Part shown: positions 17,734 to 26,036 of the stretch, one piece after another
Layout: each line of letters begins with the position of its first letter
How positions within the stretch are numbered: the stretch's first letter is position 1
NCBI GenBank assembly: GCA_030824555.1
Contig: JAVBXK010000018.1
Location: forward strand, 1 to 64,000
Length of the DNA stretch: 64,000 nt
From: a bacterium
Lineage (GTDB): Bacteria; Pseudomonadota; Gammaproteobacteria; Burkholderiales; Burkholderiaceae_C
Direction of reading: 5' to 3'
The notes under the pieces: model-generated
What the model saw: the letters and a program-made list of their open reading frames with translations, nothing else
What the model was told of the DNA's origin: nothing
Databases searched by the model: none
Made by a program: the position numbers and the translations under genes

Positions 17734-18528
17734 TCAGTTTAATTTCGGTAGTGCCACCCATTGGTCCATCAAGCGGTGGATGGCAATTCGGTGTTCAAAA
17801 ACCGTTTCCAGCGCACGGTGGGTGGCGGCATCGTCACTGGGTCCGCAGTGGTGCACGCGGCCCTGGTGCAGCACCAGTACCTCGTCGGCCGCCAGGGCGG
17901 TGGTGATTTCGTGCAACACACTGACCACCGTTTTGCCGCTGGCCACCAGTTGGCGCACCAGCAGCAGCCAGTCGGCCTGGTGGGGCGGGTCGAGGTTGGC
18001 CAGGGGTTCGTCCATCAGCAGCACGTCGGCGTCGACGGCCAGGGCGCGGGCCAGCAGCACACGTTGACGCTCGCCGCCCGACAGCTCACCCAGCGGCGTG
18101 CAGGCCCAGCCCCAGGCCTGGGTTTGGCGCAGGGCGCGCTCAACCGCAGCGTGGTCGGCATCGGTGGGTGGGCTGAGCCAGCTCTGGTGCGGCAGGCGGC
18201 CCAGCATGGTCACGTCGTAGGCGGTGAGGTCGTCGGCACCGTCGGCCCCTGCCCCGCCCTGCCCCAGCCAGCTCAAACGCCGGGCACGCTCACGCGGGCC
18301 CCAGGCGTGCAGGTCTTGCCCCAGCAGCTGAACGGTGCCGCCGCACGGCAGCAAGCCGCCCAGGCATTTGAGCAAGGTGGACTTGCCCGCGCCGTTGGGC
18401 CCCACGATGCTGAGCCAGCGCCCGGCAGGCACCGCCACGTTCACACCGTGTAGCACAGGGTGTTTGTGCGAGCCAGAACCCAGGCTCGCACTGATTTCAC
18501 GGGCACTGAATGCTATGGTTGTTGTCAT
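17734..18528 (-). CDS. btuD: Cobalamin ABC transporter ATP-binding protein
   Basis: An ABC ATPase of 264 residues: Walker A GPNGAGKST near residue 43, ABC signature LSGGERQRV near 150, Walker B DVLLMDEPLANLD near 170 and a switch His in SVLHEI near 200. It pairs with the FecCD-type permease just upstream. ATG 18528 is preferred over a start at 18561 because a GGGTGAG ribosome-binding site lies a few bases upstream; the gap to the btuC stop is 5 bp. Position in the operon supports B12 import over siderophore import. Confidence 0.88.
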   Translation of the reverse strand: MTTTIAFSAREISASLGSGSHKHPVLHGVNVAVPAGRWLSIVGPNGAGKSTLLKCLGGLLPCGGTVQLLGQDLHAWGPRERARRLSWLGQGGAGADGADDLTAYDVTMLGRLPHQSWLSPPTDADHAAVERALRQTQAWGWACTPLGELSGGERQRVLLARALAVDADVLLMDEPLANLDPPHQADWLLLVRQLVASGKTVVSVLHEITTALAADEVLVLHQGRVHHCGPSDDAATHRALETVFEHRIAIHRLMDQWVALPKLN

Positions 18529-18533
18529 GGCAC

Positions 18534-19679
18534 TCACCCTGCCCGCCTGTGCATCAGCCACAGCAGGTAGCCACCGCCCAGCACGGCGGTCAGCACGCCC
18601 ACGGGCAGTTCCTGCGGAGCCATCACGCCCCGCGCCAGGGTGTCGGCCAGCAGCAGCAGCACGCCGCCCATGAGGCTGGACAACGCCAGCAACCGGGCAT
18701 GGGTGGTTTTGACGGCCGAGCGCACCAGGTGCGGCGCGGCCAACCCCACGAAGGCAATGAGGCCGGTTTGCGCCACCGCCGTGCCCGTGGCCAGTGCCAG
18801 CACGGCCACCAGCGCCACGCGCAGCGCACCCAGCGGCAGGCCCAGGCTGGCGGCGGTGGCCTCACCCAGGCTCAGCCCGTCCAGCACCCTTGAAAACGCC
18901 AGCGCCACAGCCAGGCACGGCAACCACACGCTGCCCATGATGCCCACTGCCGCCCAGCCCACGAACCCGGTGGAGCCCAGCATGAAGGCCTGCATGGCCT
19001 GCAAGATGTCGGGCGTCAGCAACGTGACCAGCGAGCTGAAAGCCCCCAGCACCACGCCCACCACCACCCCGGCCAGCAGCAGGCGCAACGTGTGCTGCAC
19101 GCCTTTGGCCAACAGCAAGGTCAGCAGCACGGCCAGCACCGCGCCCACAAAAGCCGCACCGGTCAAACCGGCACGTACCAGCCAGCTGGTGGCCATGGGG
19201 CTGACCCCCAGCAAAGACAAGGCGCTGGCCACACCCAGCGTGGCCCCCGATGCGCTGCCCAGCAAAAACGGGTCGGCCAGCGGGTTGCGAAACAGGCCCT
19301 GCGCCACCGCACCGGCCAGGCCCAGCAAGGCCCCGGCCAGAAACGCACCCAGGGTGCGGGGGGCGCGGATGTCCCAGACGATCTGGGCAGAAATGTGGGC
19401 ATTCACTTGAGCAGATTCAGCCGCCGACGGCACGGCACCCGCCAAGCCGTCCACGCCAGCAGCTGGCAGGTCAGGTGCCCCAGCCAGCAATGCATTCAGC
19501 AGCTGACCCAGCACCTGAAAAATGGGCTCCACCCCTGTGCTGCCCACGGCCAGGCTGACAACGGCCAAGGCCCCGGCCGCCAGCACCAGGCCCAGCCCCA
19601 ACCACCAGGCGCGGCGTGCCCCGGTGTCGGGTCGCAGACCGGTGGTGGTGGCGGTGGGGCTGACCGGGTGGGAGCTCAA
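18534..19679 (-). CDS. btuC: Cobalamin ABC transporter permease (FecCD/BtuC family), TTG start
   Basis: The FecCD-type permease has about ten membrane helices, DIRAPRTLGAFLAGALLGLA near residue 95, the GLFRNPLADPFLLGSASGA motif near 120 and FVGLAAPHLVR near 315. The frame runs back to 19961, but that stretch is antisense-like and overlaps btuF. The best start is TTG at 19679: GGAGG lies 6 bp upstream and the codon overlaps the btuF stop as TTGA. This gives 381 residues, a little longer than the usual 330-350 because of a polar N-terminus and an Ala-rich loop. Confidence 0.87.
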   Translation of the reverse strand: MSSHPVSPTATTTGLRPDTGARRAWWLGLGLVLAAGALAVVSLAVGSTGVEPIFQVLGQLLNALLAGAPDLPAAGVDGLAGAVPSAAESAQVNAHISAQIVWDIRAPRTLGAFLAGALLGLAGAVAQGLFRNPLADPFLLGSASGATLGVASALSLLGVSPMATSWLVRAGLTGAAFVGAVLAVLLTLLLAKGVQHTLRLLLAGVVVGVVLGAFSSLVTLLTPDILQAMQAFMLGSTGFVGWAAVGIMGSVWLPCLAVALAFSRVLDGLSLGEATAASLGLPLGALRVALVAVLALATGTAVAQTGLIAFVGLAAPHLVRSAVKTTHARLLALSSLMGGVLLLLADTLARGVMAPQELPVGVLTAVLGGGYLLWLMHRRAG

Positions 19680-20755
19680 GGCTTGCCTCCCTTGACGGTG
19701 GCAGCGGTGACGGGTGTGGCACCTGCTGCGCCAGCTTTCGCGAGGGGTACCGACACGGCAGGCATAGTGGCTTGGGGGGCTGAAGCGATTGGAGCGATTG
19801 GAGCGGTTAAAGCGGATGACGCGGTTGAGGTTGCTGCGGTTGCTGGCTTGGCTGAAGTGACCGTCTTTTCCGTCAGGCAACGGGCCATCAGCCGCGCAGC
19901 CTCGGCCATGCGGGGACCGGGACGCACCAGCATGTCCGATTCGTCCAGGCTGAACACGCACAGCCGGTTGTGCGCAATGGCACGCATGCCCTTCCAGCCA
20001 GGCCGGTCGGTCATGCCTGTGAAGTTGCGGGCACCGACCATGATCACATCAGGGTTGGCGCGCACCACGAACTCGGGGTTGAGTTTGGGAAACGGCCCCA
20101 GCTCAGGCCCCAGGATGTTTTGCACGCCCAGCCGGGTGAGCGTTTCGCCGATGAACGACGACGCCCCCGCGCCATACGGTGCACGGTTCACCTCAAAGTA
20201 CACCCGCGTGGCTTTGGCACTGGCGGGCAGCGACTGTGCGGCGGCAGACACCGCCGCATCGATGTGCCGCCACACGCGGTCGGCCTCCGCCACGGGTTGC
20301 CCCAGGGCCTGCGCCACCTTGCGCAGCACGCGTTGCACATCGGCGTGGGTTTTGGGCTCCAGCACCACCACCTTCAGGCCCAGCGCTTCCAGCCGCTCGG
20401 CAGCGCGCGAAGAGGCAGAAATCAGCACCAGATCGGGCCGCATGGCCACCACGGCTTCGATGTTGGGGTCCAACCCGCCGCCCAATTGGGGCAGCTTTTG
20501 CAACGTGGCGGGGTAATTGGAGTAGCGGTCCACCCCCACCAGACGCTGGCACTGGCCCAGCTCGCACACGGTTTCGCTGAGCGAAGGCAACAGGCTCACC
20601 ACGCGCTGCGGCGGTGCAGCCAGCGTGACGGTGCGGCCCCGGTCGTCGGTCACCTCAATGCCCGCCGCGTGCACCGGCAGGGCACCCGCGCACAGCCACA
20701 CCACTGCCGCCAACAATTCAATTAAAAAAAGCCGCTGACGCTTGATGCTAAACAT
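19676..20755 (-). CDS. btuF: Periplasmic cobalamin-binding protein
   Basis: A 359-residue class III binding protein with a signal peptide (hydrophobic residues about 9-28, cleavage after VHA). The start of the mature part is typical: DDRGRTVTLAAPPQRVVSLL, then PSLSETVCELG and VGVDRYSNYP. The fold ends near residue 290. About 65 further residues are low-complexity Ala/Thr/Pro/Ser (TASSALTAPIAPIASAP and similar), unusual for BtuF. The signal peptide start (MFSIKRQRLFLIEL) is encoded by a copy of the dispersed repeat. The gene overlaps cobU by 8 bp and the permease by 4 bp. Confidence 0.88.
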   Translation of the reverse strand: MFSIKRQRLFLIELLAAVVWLCAGALPVHAAGIEVTDDRGRTVTLAAPPQRVVSLLPSLSETVCELGQCQRLVGVDRYSNYPATLQKLPQLGGGLDPNIEAVVAMRPDLVLISASSRAAERLEALGLKVVVLEPKTHADVQRVLRKVAQALGQPVAEADRVWRHIDAAVSAAAQSLPASAKATRVYFEVNRAPYGAGASSFIGETLTRLGVQNILGPELGPFPKLNPEFVVRANPDVIMVGARNFTGMTDRPGWKGMRAIAHNRLCVFSLDESDMLVRPGPRMAEAARLMARCLTEKTVTSAKPATAATSTASSALTAPIAPIASAPQATMPAVSVPLAKAGAAGATPVTAATVKGGKP

Positions 20756-20772
20756 GTTGTTGCTCTGCTTTC
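20723..20772 (+). repeat. Dispersed AT-rich repeat, copy 2 (cobU/btuF junction)
   Basis: Read on the plus strand: an A-run, GCCGCTGACGCTTGATG, then TTGTTGCT. It lies across the cobU stop and btuF start, and encodes the N-region of the BtuF signal peptide on the opposite strand. Confidence 0.5.
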
Positions 20773-21407
20773 AGAACCAATGGTAAGCCCGCCGCCATCA
20801 GCACGACACGCTGGCTGGCCGCGGCCACGGCCTGGTTGAGCAGGCCCAGCGTGTCCACAAAGTGGCGCACCTCGGCGCCCATGGGGATCACACCCAGCCC
20901 AATCTCATTGCCCACCATCACCACGGGGCCTCGGGCGGCCTGCAGAGCTTCGATGAATGGAGCAAACAATTGAATACCATCAATCGGTGAGGCATTTTTT
21001 TGTTCATATTTTTCGCCGCCCGCACTGGGTGAAACCTGTGCAGCGGCGTCGCCCATGTCAGCCGGCATCAACAGGTTGGTCAGCCACAGCGTCAGACAGT
21101 CCACCACCAGCAGGTGGTGTGGCGCACTCAAACGCCGAATGGCCTGGGCCAGGGCCACCGGCTCTTCCAACGTGGCCATGCCGGGCACGCGCAACGCACG
21201 GTCGGCCTGGTGGCGGGCAATGCGTTGCTGCATTTCCGCGTCCCAGGCCAAAGCGGAGGCAATCAGCGTGGCTTGGCGTGGCTGGCCGTTCACAGCTGGG
21301 CCAGCCAGCCAGGCAGCGGCCAAAGTTTCAGCCCGGCGTGATTTGCCGCTTTTCTGGCCACCCAGGATCAGCTCGCAACCGGTGATGGGGTGGTTCAGCT
21401 CAGCCAT
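20748..21407 (-). CDS. cobU: Adenosylcobinamide kinase / adenosylcobinamide-phosphate guanylyltransferase
   Basis: CobU phosphorylates adenosylcobinamide and then transfers GMP to it. From ATG 21407 (GGAG 8 bp upstream; GTG 21416 is an alternative) it has 219 residues. The P-loop GGQKSGKS is near residue 16, the conserved QRIARHQADR near 62, VVDCLTLWLTNLL near 112 and VGNEIGLGVIPMG near 175. Between the last two lies an extra stretch, EKYEQKNASPIDGIQLFAPF, encoded by a copy of the dispersed AT-rich repeat; ordinary CobU proteins have only a short loop here. The gene overlaps the neighbours on both sides. Confidence 0.93.
   Translation of the reverse strand: MAELNHPITGCELILGGQKSGKSRRAETLAAAWLAGPAVNGQPRQATLIASALAWDAEMQQRIARHQADRALRVPGMATLEEPVALAQAIRRLSAPHHLLVVDCLTLWLTNLLMPADMGDAAAQVSPSAGGEKYEQKNASPIDGIQLFAPFIEALQAARGPVVMVGNEIGLGVIPMGAEVRHFVDTLGLLNQAVAAASQRVVLMAAGLPLVLKAEQQHV
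20952..21006 (-). repeat. Dispersed AT-rich repeat, copy 3 (inside cobU)
   Basis: Minus strand: an A-run, TGCCTCACCGATTGATGG, then CAATTGTTTGCTCCATT. It lies fully in frame in cobU and is the AT-rich part of that gene. Confidence 0.7.
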
Positions 21408-22245
21408 GTTGTTCACTCCAGCGTTGCACGATGGCGGCCAGTTGCGCCACGCCGTCGGTCAGTGCAGCAGGGCCGGGTTGCAGGATGTCGGCGGATTTGA
21501 TTTCAAACAACTGCCCCGTGCGCACAGCAGCCACGTCTTGCCAACCGGGGCGCGCCGCCACGTTTTCGGCCCTGAATTTTTTGCCGCACCACGAGCCAAT
21601 GATGATGTCGGGGTTGCGCCGCACGATCTCGTCGCCGCTGGCGATGATGCGGTCTTTGCCCATGGCTTGCGTGGCCAGCTCGGGGAAGCAGTCGTCACCA
21701 CCCGCGATGCCCACCAGCTCGGACACCCAGCGGATGGCGCTGATGTGCGGCTCGTCCCATTCCTCGAAAAACACGCGGGGCCGACGCTTGCCAGCCGCTT
21801 CACGCGCAGCGGCCTGGGCGCGGATGGCGTCGAGCCCAGCTTGCAGGGCGTGGATGCGGCACAAGCCTTCGTCGGCGCAGCCCACCATGGCGGCCACCTG
21901 GTACAGCATGGCCAAAATCTGGTCCACGCTGCGCTGGTTGAACACCGTGACCTGCACCCCAGCGCGCACCAGCTGCGCCGCGATGTCGGCCTGCAAGTCG
22001 GAAAAACCGAATACGCAGTCGGGCTGCAACGCCAAAATTTTGTCGACCTTGGCGCTCAGAAACGCGCTGACCTTGGGCTTTTCGTCCCGCGCCCGGCGGG
22101 GTCGCACGGTGTAGCCGCTGATGCCGACGATGCGCGCCTCCTGCCCCAGCAGGTACAGCCACTCGGTGGTCTCTTCGGTCAGGCAGACGATGCGCTGCGG
22201 GCCGAGGGTCTGTGGCGTGAACGGGGTGGCCACAGGTGAAGTCAT
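21400..22245 (-). CDS. Corrinoid-binding protein, BtuF-like, no evident signal peptide
   Basis: A 281-residue periplasmic-binding-protein-fold protein (helical-backbone type) beginning MTSPVATPFTPQTLGPQRIV, then LTEETTEWLYLLG, KPKVSAFLSAKVDKILALQP and GFSDLQADIAAQL. No hydrophobic signal segment is visible, and no better upstream start exists because ATG 22245 overlaps the cobB stop as ATGA. It is a second copy of the BtuF function in the operon, so it may bind corrinoids in the cytoplasm or be exported by another route. Inference only; the family assignment is firmer than the location. Confidence 0.78.
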   Translation of the reverse strand: MTSPVATPFTPQTLGPQRIVCLTEETTEWLYLLGQEARIVGISGYTVRPRRARDEKPKVSAFLSAKVDKILALQPDCVFGFSDLQADIAAQLVRAGVQVTVFNQRSVDQILAMLYQVAAMVGCADEGLCRIHALQAGLDAIRAQAAAREAAGKRRPRVFFEEWDEPHISAIRWVSELVGIAGGDDCFPELATQAMGKDRIIASGDEIVRRNPDIIIGSWCGKKFRAENVAARPGWQDVAAVRTGQLFEIKSADILQPGPAALTDGVAQLAAIVQRWSEQHG

Positions 22246-23729
22246 GCAAGCGCCTCTGCCAAGGGTTGGGGTTGCAGCAGCGCCGCCACCGCCGCCGGGC
22301 TGGAGGGGAACCACGCGTGGAAGTAGCTGGCGCGCACGGGGCCGTGGGCGTACAGCGCTTCGCCGTCGACGCCTGTGGCTACCGGTTGCGCAGCCGCACC
22401 GGGACGAACGGTGCGGGCCACGGGTTGCAACGGCGTTTCGGTGAGCGACCAGTGAAAGGTGTGGCCACGCAAGCTGCCCGCCGCCAGACACAGTTGCTGC
22501 GGTCCCAGCGCCGCCAAGCGTTTTTGCATCACCACGCGCCCCGGCAGCAGGCCCCACATGGCGTGAGTGGCACCGGCTTTGTCCACCAGTTCGTCGAACA
22601 GCAGCATCATGCCGCCGCACTCGGCCCATACCGGCTTGCCTTGGGCCGCATGGGCGCGCAAGGCATCGCGCAGCGCGTGGTTGGCGGCCAGGGTGGCCGC
22701 GTGCAATTCAGGGTAGCCACCGGGCAGCCACACGGCATCGCACGGTGGCAAGGCAGCATCGGCCAGGGGCGAGAAAAACACCACCTCAGCACCCAGCTGG
22801 CGCAGGGTTTGCAGGTTGGCCTCGTAAATGAAGCACAGCGCCGCGTCGCGCGCCACGGCCACCGTGTGGCCATGCAAATCAGTTTGCATAGCAGCAACCG
22901 CTTCATGTGAAAGCGCAGGAGGCAAAAAAGACTCATCAAAACGCACACCCCAGGCCGCTTGCATGTCAGCCAGGCTCATCTGGCCCAGCGGGGTTTGGGC
23001 CAGTGCATCGGCGGCGGCATCCAGGCGGGCCAGCGCATCGGTCACCTCGTGCGCGGCCACCAGGCCCAGGTGCCGCTCGGGCCACGACACCTGTTGCGAC
23101 CGCATCAACGCCCCCAGCCAGCCGCCCGGCGCACCGGCACTGCCCTGTGCCGAATCGCCAGCGGGTGCTGGCACCGATTCACGCAGCATGTCGGCGTGCC
23201 GATCGGATGCCACGCGGTTGGCCAGCACGCCCGCCCAGCGCAAGGGGCCGTGCGTGGCCGTCTGAAAATGTTGCAGCCCATGGGCCAAAGCCCCGAAGGT
23301 TTGCGCCATGGCCGAGGCATCCACCACCGCCAGCACGGGCACGCCCAGCAGGCGGGCCAGATCGGCGGCACTGGGAGTGCCGTCGTACAGGCCCATCACG
23401 CCTTCAATCAAGATCAGGTCAGCCACCTGAGCGGCTTCGGCCAGGCGGGCGCGGATGTCGGCTTCGCCGGTCATCCACAGGTCCACCTGGTGCACGGGGC
23501 CGTTGCTGGCCAGGCCGTGCCAGAACGGGTCCAGGAAATCGGGGCCGCACTTGAACACGCGCACCCGGCGCCCGGCACGGGTGTGCAGGCGCGCCAGTGC
23601 CGCCGTGACGGTCGATTTACCCTGACCCGACGCTGGCGCGGCCACCAGCAGCACCGGGCAGGTCGACGTGTTGGCTTGCATGGCGGCAGGCACGGCAGCG
23701 GTCACGGCAACAGGCTCGGCGGCAGTCAC
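22242..23729 (-). CDS. cobB: Cobyrinate / hydrogenobyrinate a,c-diamide synthase
   Basis: CbiA/CobB amidates the a and c side chains with glutamine and ATP. It has the P-loop-like APASGQGKSTVTAALARLH near residue 30, KCGPDFLDPFWH near 60, IEGVMGLYDG near 107, and a C-terminal amidotransferase domain with WLPGGYPELHA and the nucleophile region VWAECGGMMLL. At 495 residues it is slightly long; the extra sequence includes ALSHEAVAAMQTDL, encoded by a dispersed repeat copy. The likely start is GTG 23729, immediately after the btuB stop, or ATG 23681. This is the earliest corrin-modifying step encoded in the window. Confidence 0.92.
   Translation of the reverse strand: MTAAEPVAVTAAVPAAMQANTSTCPVLLVAAPASGQGKSTVTAALARLHTRAGRRVRVFKCGPDFLDPFWHGLASNGPVHQVDLWMTGEADIRARLAEAAQVADLILIEGVMGLYDGTPSAADLARLLGVPVLAVVDASAMAQTFGALAHGLQHFQTATHGPLRWAGVLANRVASDRHADMLRESVPAPAGDSAQGSAGAPGGWLGALMRSQQVSWPERHLGLVAAHEVTDALARLDAAADALAQTPLGQMSLADMQAAWGVRFDESFLPPALSHEAVAAMQTDLHGHTVAVARDAALCFIYEANLQTLRQLGAEVVFFSPLADAALPPCDAVWLPGGYPELHAATLAANHALRDALRAHAAQGKPVWAECGGMMLLFDELVDKAGATHAMWGLLPGRVVMQKRLAALGPQQLCLAAGSLRGHTFHWSLTETPLQPVARTVRPGAAAQPVATGVDGEALYAHGPVRASYFHAWFPSSPAAVAALLQPQPLAEALA
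22876..22932 (-). repeat. Dispersed AT-rich repeat, copy 4 (inside cobB)
   Basis: Minus strand: a T-run, TGCCTCCTGCGCTTTCACAT, then GGTTGCTGCTATGCAAAC. It is in frame between the two CobB domains. Confidence 0.6.
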
Positions 23730-25649
23730 TCAGCGCCCCGCCCAGGACAGCCCCACGTAGGCCGTGCGGCCCCCGGTGGCGTAGCCACGCGCGGTCTGGT
23801 AGTCCTTGTCGTTCAGGTTGTCCAGGCGCATCAGCAGCGTCAGGCCAGGGGAAACCACCTTGCTGGCTGACAGGCTCAGCACGCCATAGCCGCCCAGACG
23901 CAGCTTGTTGGCCGCATCGTCAAAGCGGTGGCCGCGCAGTTGCGCCTCGGCACCCAGTTTCCAGCCGGCAATGGTGGTGTCTGCGCCCAGCTTGGCCACT
24001 TGCTTCGCGCGGCGGGCCAGGCGCTTGCCCGTGACATCATCACGCGGGTTTTGCAGGTCCAGCGAGGCCGTCAGGCCCACCTGTGCCACACGTGTGCCCC
24101 CTGCCAGCGTCACGCCCGACAGCGTGGCCTTGCCCGTGTTGCCATAACAACCGGGAAAACTGCCGGTGCCGTTGATGCACGAGCCAGGGCCTGATACGTA
24201 GGTGATGAGGTTGGTCACGCGGTTGCGGTAGGCCACCGCCGAAGCCGAGTCGCCGTTGGCCGCGTATTTCAGCCCCACCTCCAGGTTGCGGGCTTCTTCA
24301 GGTTGCACGCCGGGTGTGCCGTAAATGCTGAAGCGCTGGTACAGCGTGGGCGCCCGGAAGGCCGTACCCACCGATGCCGTGGCGCGCCAGGCAGGTGACA
24401 GTGCAAACGCATACCCCACGCTGCCTGTGCTGTGGCTGCCGAACTCGCTGTCATCGTCATGGCGCACGTTCAACTGCACGGTGTGGGCACCGAACTTGCC
24501 GCCGTAACCCAGCGCCAGGGCTTTCTGGTCGCGGTGGGTTTGCACGGGCGTGGTGCTGGCGTTTTGCAGCCGGTCTTCCCGGCGCTCCAGCGCGGCCGTC
24601 ATCTGGTGGTTGCCCACAGTCCATTCGCTGTGCACCAGCACGGTGTTCACGTTGGTATCGGTCGTGTAGGGCGACGGTGTGGTCTGGTAGTGGTCGGTGC
24701 CGCGGGTCACGCCCACGCGGGTTTGCCACTGGTCGCTCCAGCGGGCCTGCCATGACAAGCCCAGCGTGCGAACGTCTTGCAACGCGCGGTCGTTGACTTT
24801 GGAGTTGAACGCGTCGTAGCCTGAATCGGTTTCGCTGCTCAGGTAAGTGGCCTGCAACTTGTGGTCTTTGTTGACCTGGAACCCGAGCCGGGCCGACCCT
24901 GCGGTGCGGCGGTAGCCGTCTTTGTCTGGGTTGCCCGTAGGTTGCGAGTTGAAACCGGTGCTGGTTTCGCGTGACAGATTGGCTGCGTAGTCCCACGCGC
25001 CACTGGCACCGCTGATGCCAGCCTGCAGCACGCGCGTACCGTGGCTGCCCACACCCACACCCACCGTGGGGTTCGGCGCACCATCGCCCTGGCGCATGAA
25101 GACCTGCACCACACCGCCGATGGCATCGGAACCATAGATCGCTGCAGCCGGGCCGCGCAGCACCTCGATGCGCTCGATCTGCGACACCGGCAATGCCTGC
25201 CACGCCGCACCGCCAGAGGCCTGGGAGTCGACCCGCACACCGTCGATCAGCAGCACCGTGTGGCGCGTTTCGGCACCGCGCAACAGCAGGCTGGTGTTGG
25301 CAGCAGACCCGCCGTTGCGGGTGGTCTCGATACCCGGCAGACGACTGAGCACGTCGCCCAGTGAACTGGCACCCGCCTGCGCCAGCGTGTCGCGGTCAAT
25401 CAGGCTGACATCGGCCAGCACATCGGTCAACGGTTGGGCCACACGGGTGGCGGTGACCATCACCTCTTTCAGCGCGGCGGCGGGCTGGGCCCACACGGCA
25501 ACGGGCGCACCGGCCACGATGGCTGTCAACGCAGCAGACACCGCAGACAGGCGAAACGGTGACACACGGACAACCCAACGGGACACGGCAACGGGCGAAC
25601 GACCGCAAACGGAAACGCCCACAGGCGCATGGGAAACACACGGATTCAT
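23730..25649 (-). CDS. btuB: TonB-dependent vitamin B12 receptor
   Basis: A 639-residue outer-membrane barrel. A signal peptide (hydrophobic about 34-50, cleavage near VWA-QPAA) is followed by a TonB-box-like LKEVMVTATR, a plug domain with LGDVLSRLPGIETTRNGG, LLIDGVRVDSQASGG and IERIEVLRGPAAAIYGSDAIGG, then beta strands to the C-terminus. The last residue is Arg after a Trp, whereas most such proteins end in Phe or Trp. ATG 25649 is the best start; TTG 25664 is possible. It is the first gene behind the B12 riboswitch and imports corrinoids for BtuFCD. Confidence 0.93.
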   Translation of the reverse strand: MNPCVSHAPVGVSVCGRSPVAVSRWVVRVSPFRLSAVSAALTAIVAGAPVAVWAQPAAALKEVMVTATRVAQPLTDVLADVSLIDRDTLAQAGASSLGDVLSRLPGIETTRNGGSAANTSLLLRGAETRHTVLLIDGVRVDSQASGGAAWQALPVSQIERIEVLRGPAAAIYGSDAIGGVVQVFMRQGDGAPNPTVGVGVGSHGTRVLQAGISGASGAWDYAANLSRETSTGFNSQPTGNPDKDGYRRTAGSARLGFQVNKDHKLQATYLSSETDSGYDAFNSKVNDRALQDVRTLGLSWQARWSDQWQTRVGVTRGTDHYQTTPSPYTTDTNVNTVLVHSEWTVGNHQMTAALERREDRLQNASTTPVQTHRDQKALALGYGGKFGAHTVQLNVRHDDDSEFGSHSTGSVGYAFALSPAWRATASVGTAFRAPTLYQRFSIYGTPGVQPEEARNLEVGLKYAANGDSASAVAYRNRVTNLITYVSGPGSCINGTGSFPGCYGNTGKATLSGVTLAGGTRVAQVGLTASLDLQNPRDDVTGKRLARRAKQVAKLGADTTIAGWKLGAEAQLRGHRFDDAANKLRLGGYGVLSLSASKVVSPGLTLLMRLDNLNDKDYQTARGYATGGRTAYVGLSWAGR

Positions 25650-25747
25650 AGCAAGACCAGACAAAACTGTCAGATGCCCTCACCGCCTTCCCCGACGGTG
25701 CCTGGACGTAAAAGCGGCTTGCCTGCATGCAGACGCACCACCACCTT

Positions 25748-25981
25748 GTTGGCCGGTATCCGGGCTGGTGGATCAACCTTCATCGCCTTCCCAGGTGCCC
25801 GCAAGCAAATGCGGGACAACCCAGTGGCCGGTGGATGAAAGCGGGACCGGTGTGCACAAAGGGCACACGGTCCGTCCACTTACCGTTGCGGGGGCAGCAC
25901 TGGTTAGAAACCGGTTGTAGACCAACCGCTTTCCCCCAGTTTCCCGTTGAACTGCCGCACAAGAGCTGTGCAGCGAGCACC
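25748..25981 (-). promoter_or_regulatory. Cobalamin (B12) riboswitch controlling the cob operon
   Basis: Read on the minus strand: GGTGCTC near 25981, AACGGGAAACTGGGGG, the nearly invariant CTGCCCCCGCAACGGTAA, GCCACTGG, GGGAAGGCG, and at the 3' side the B12 box AGCCCGGATACCGGCC (about 25751-25767). These are the ordered landmarks of the AdoCbl-type riboswitch. A TAGAAT -10 element lies at 25992-25997 in the right place to start the leader. About 100 nt separate the B12 box from btuB; control probably works on termination or ribosome access in that segment. High cobalamin should turn the whole operon down. Confidence 0.95.
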
Positions 25982-26036
25982 AACGGCGCGCATTCTACCG
26001 GGGCTTCGGTCTGCAGCGTCCTACAATGCAAGGGCC

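Noticed and set aside
18480-18530. A possible further repeat copy at the btuD start
   Set aside because: Only a short block resembles the family (ATGCTATGG); the ACCGCTTGAT block is missing.
25629-25879. Small ORFs in the btuB leader
   Set aside because: The sequence is explained by the cobalamin riboswitch; the ORFs overlap its conserved core.
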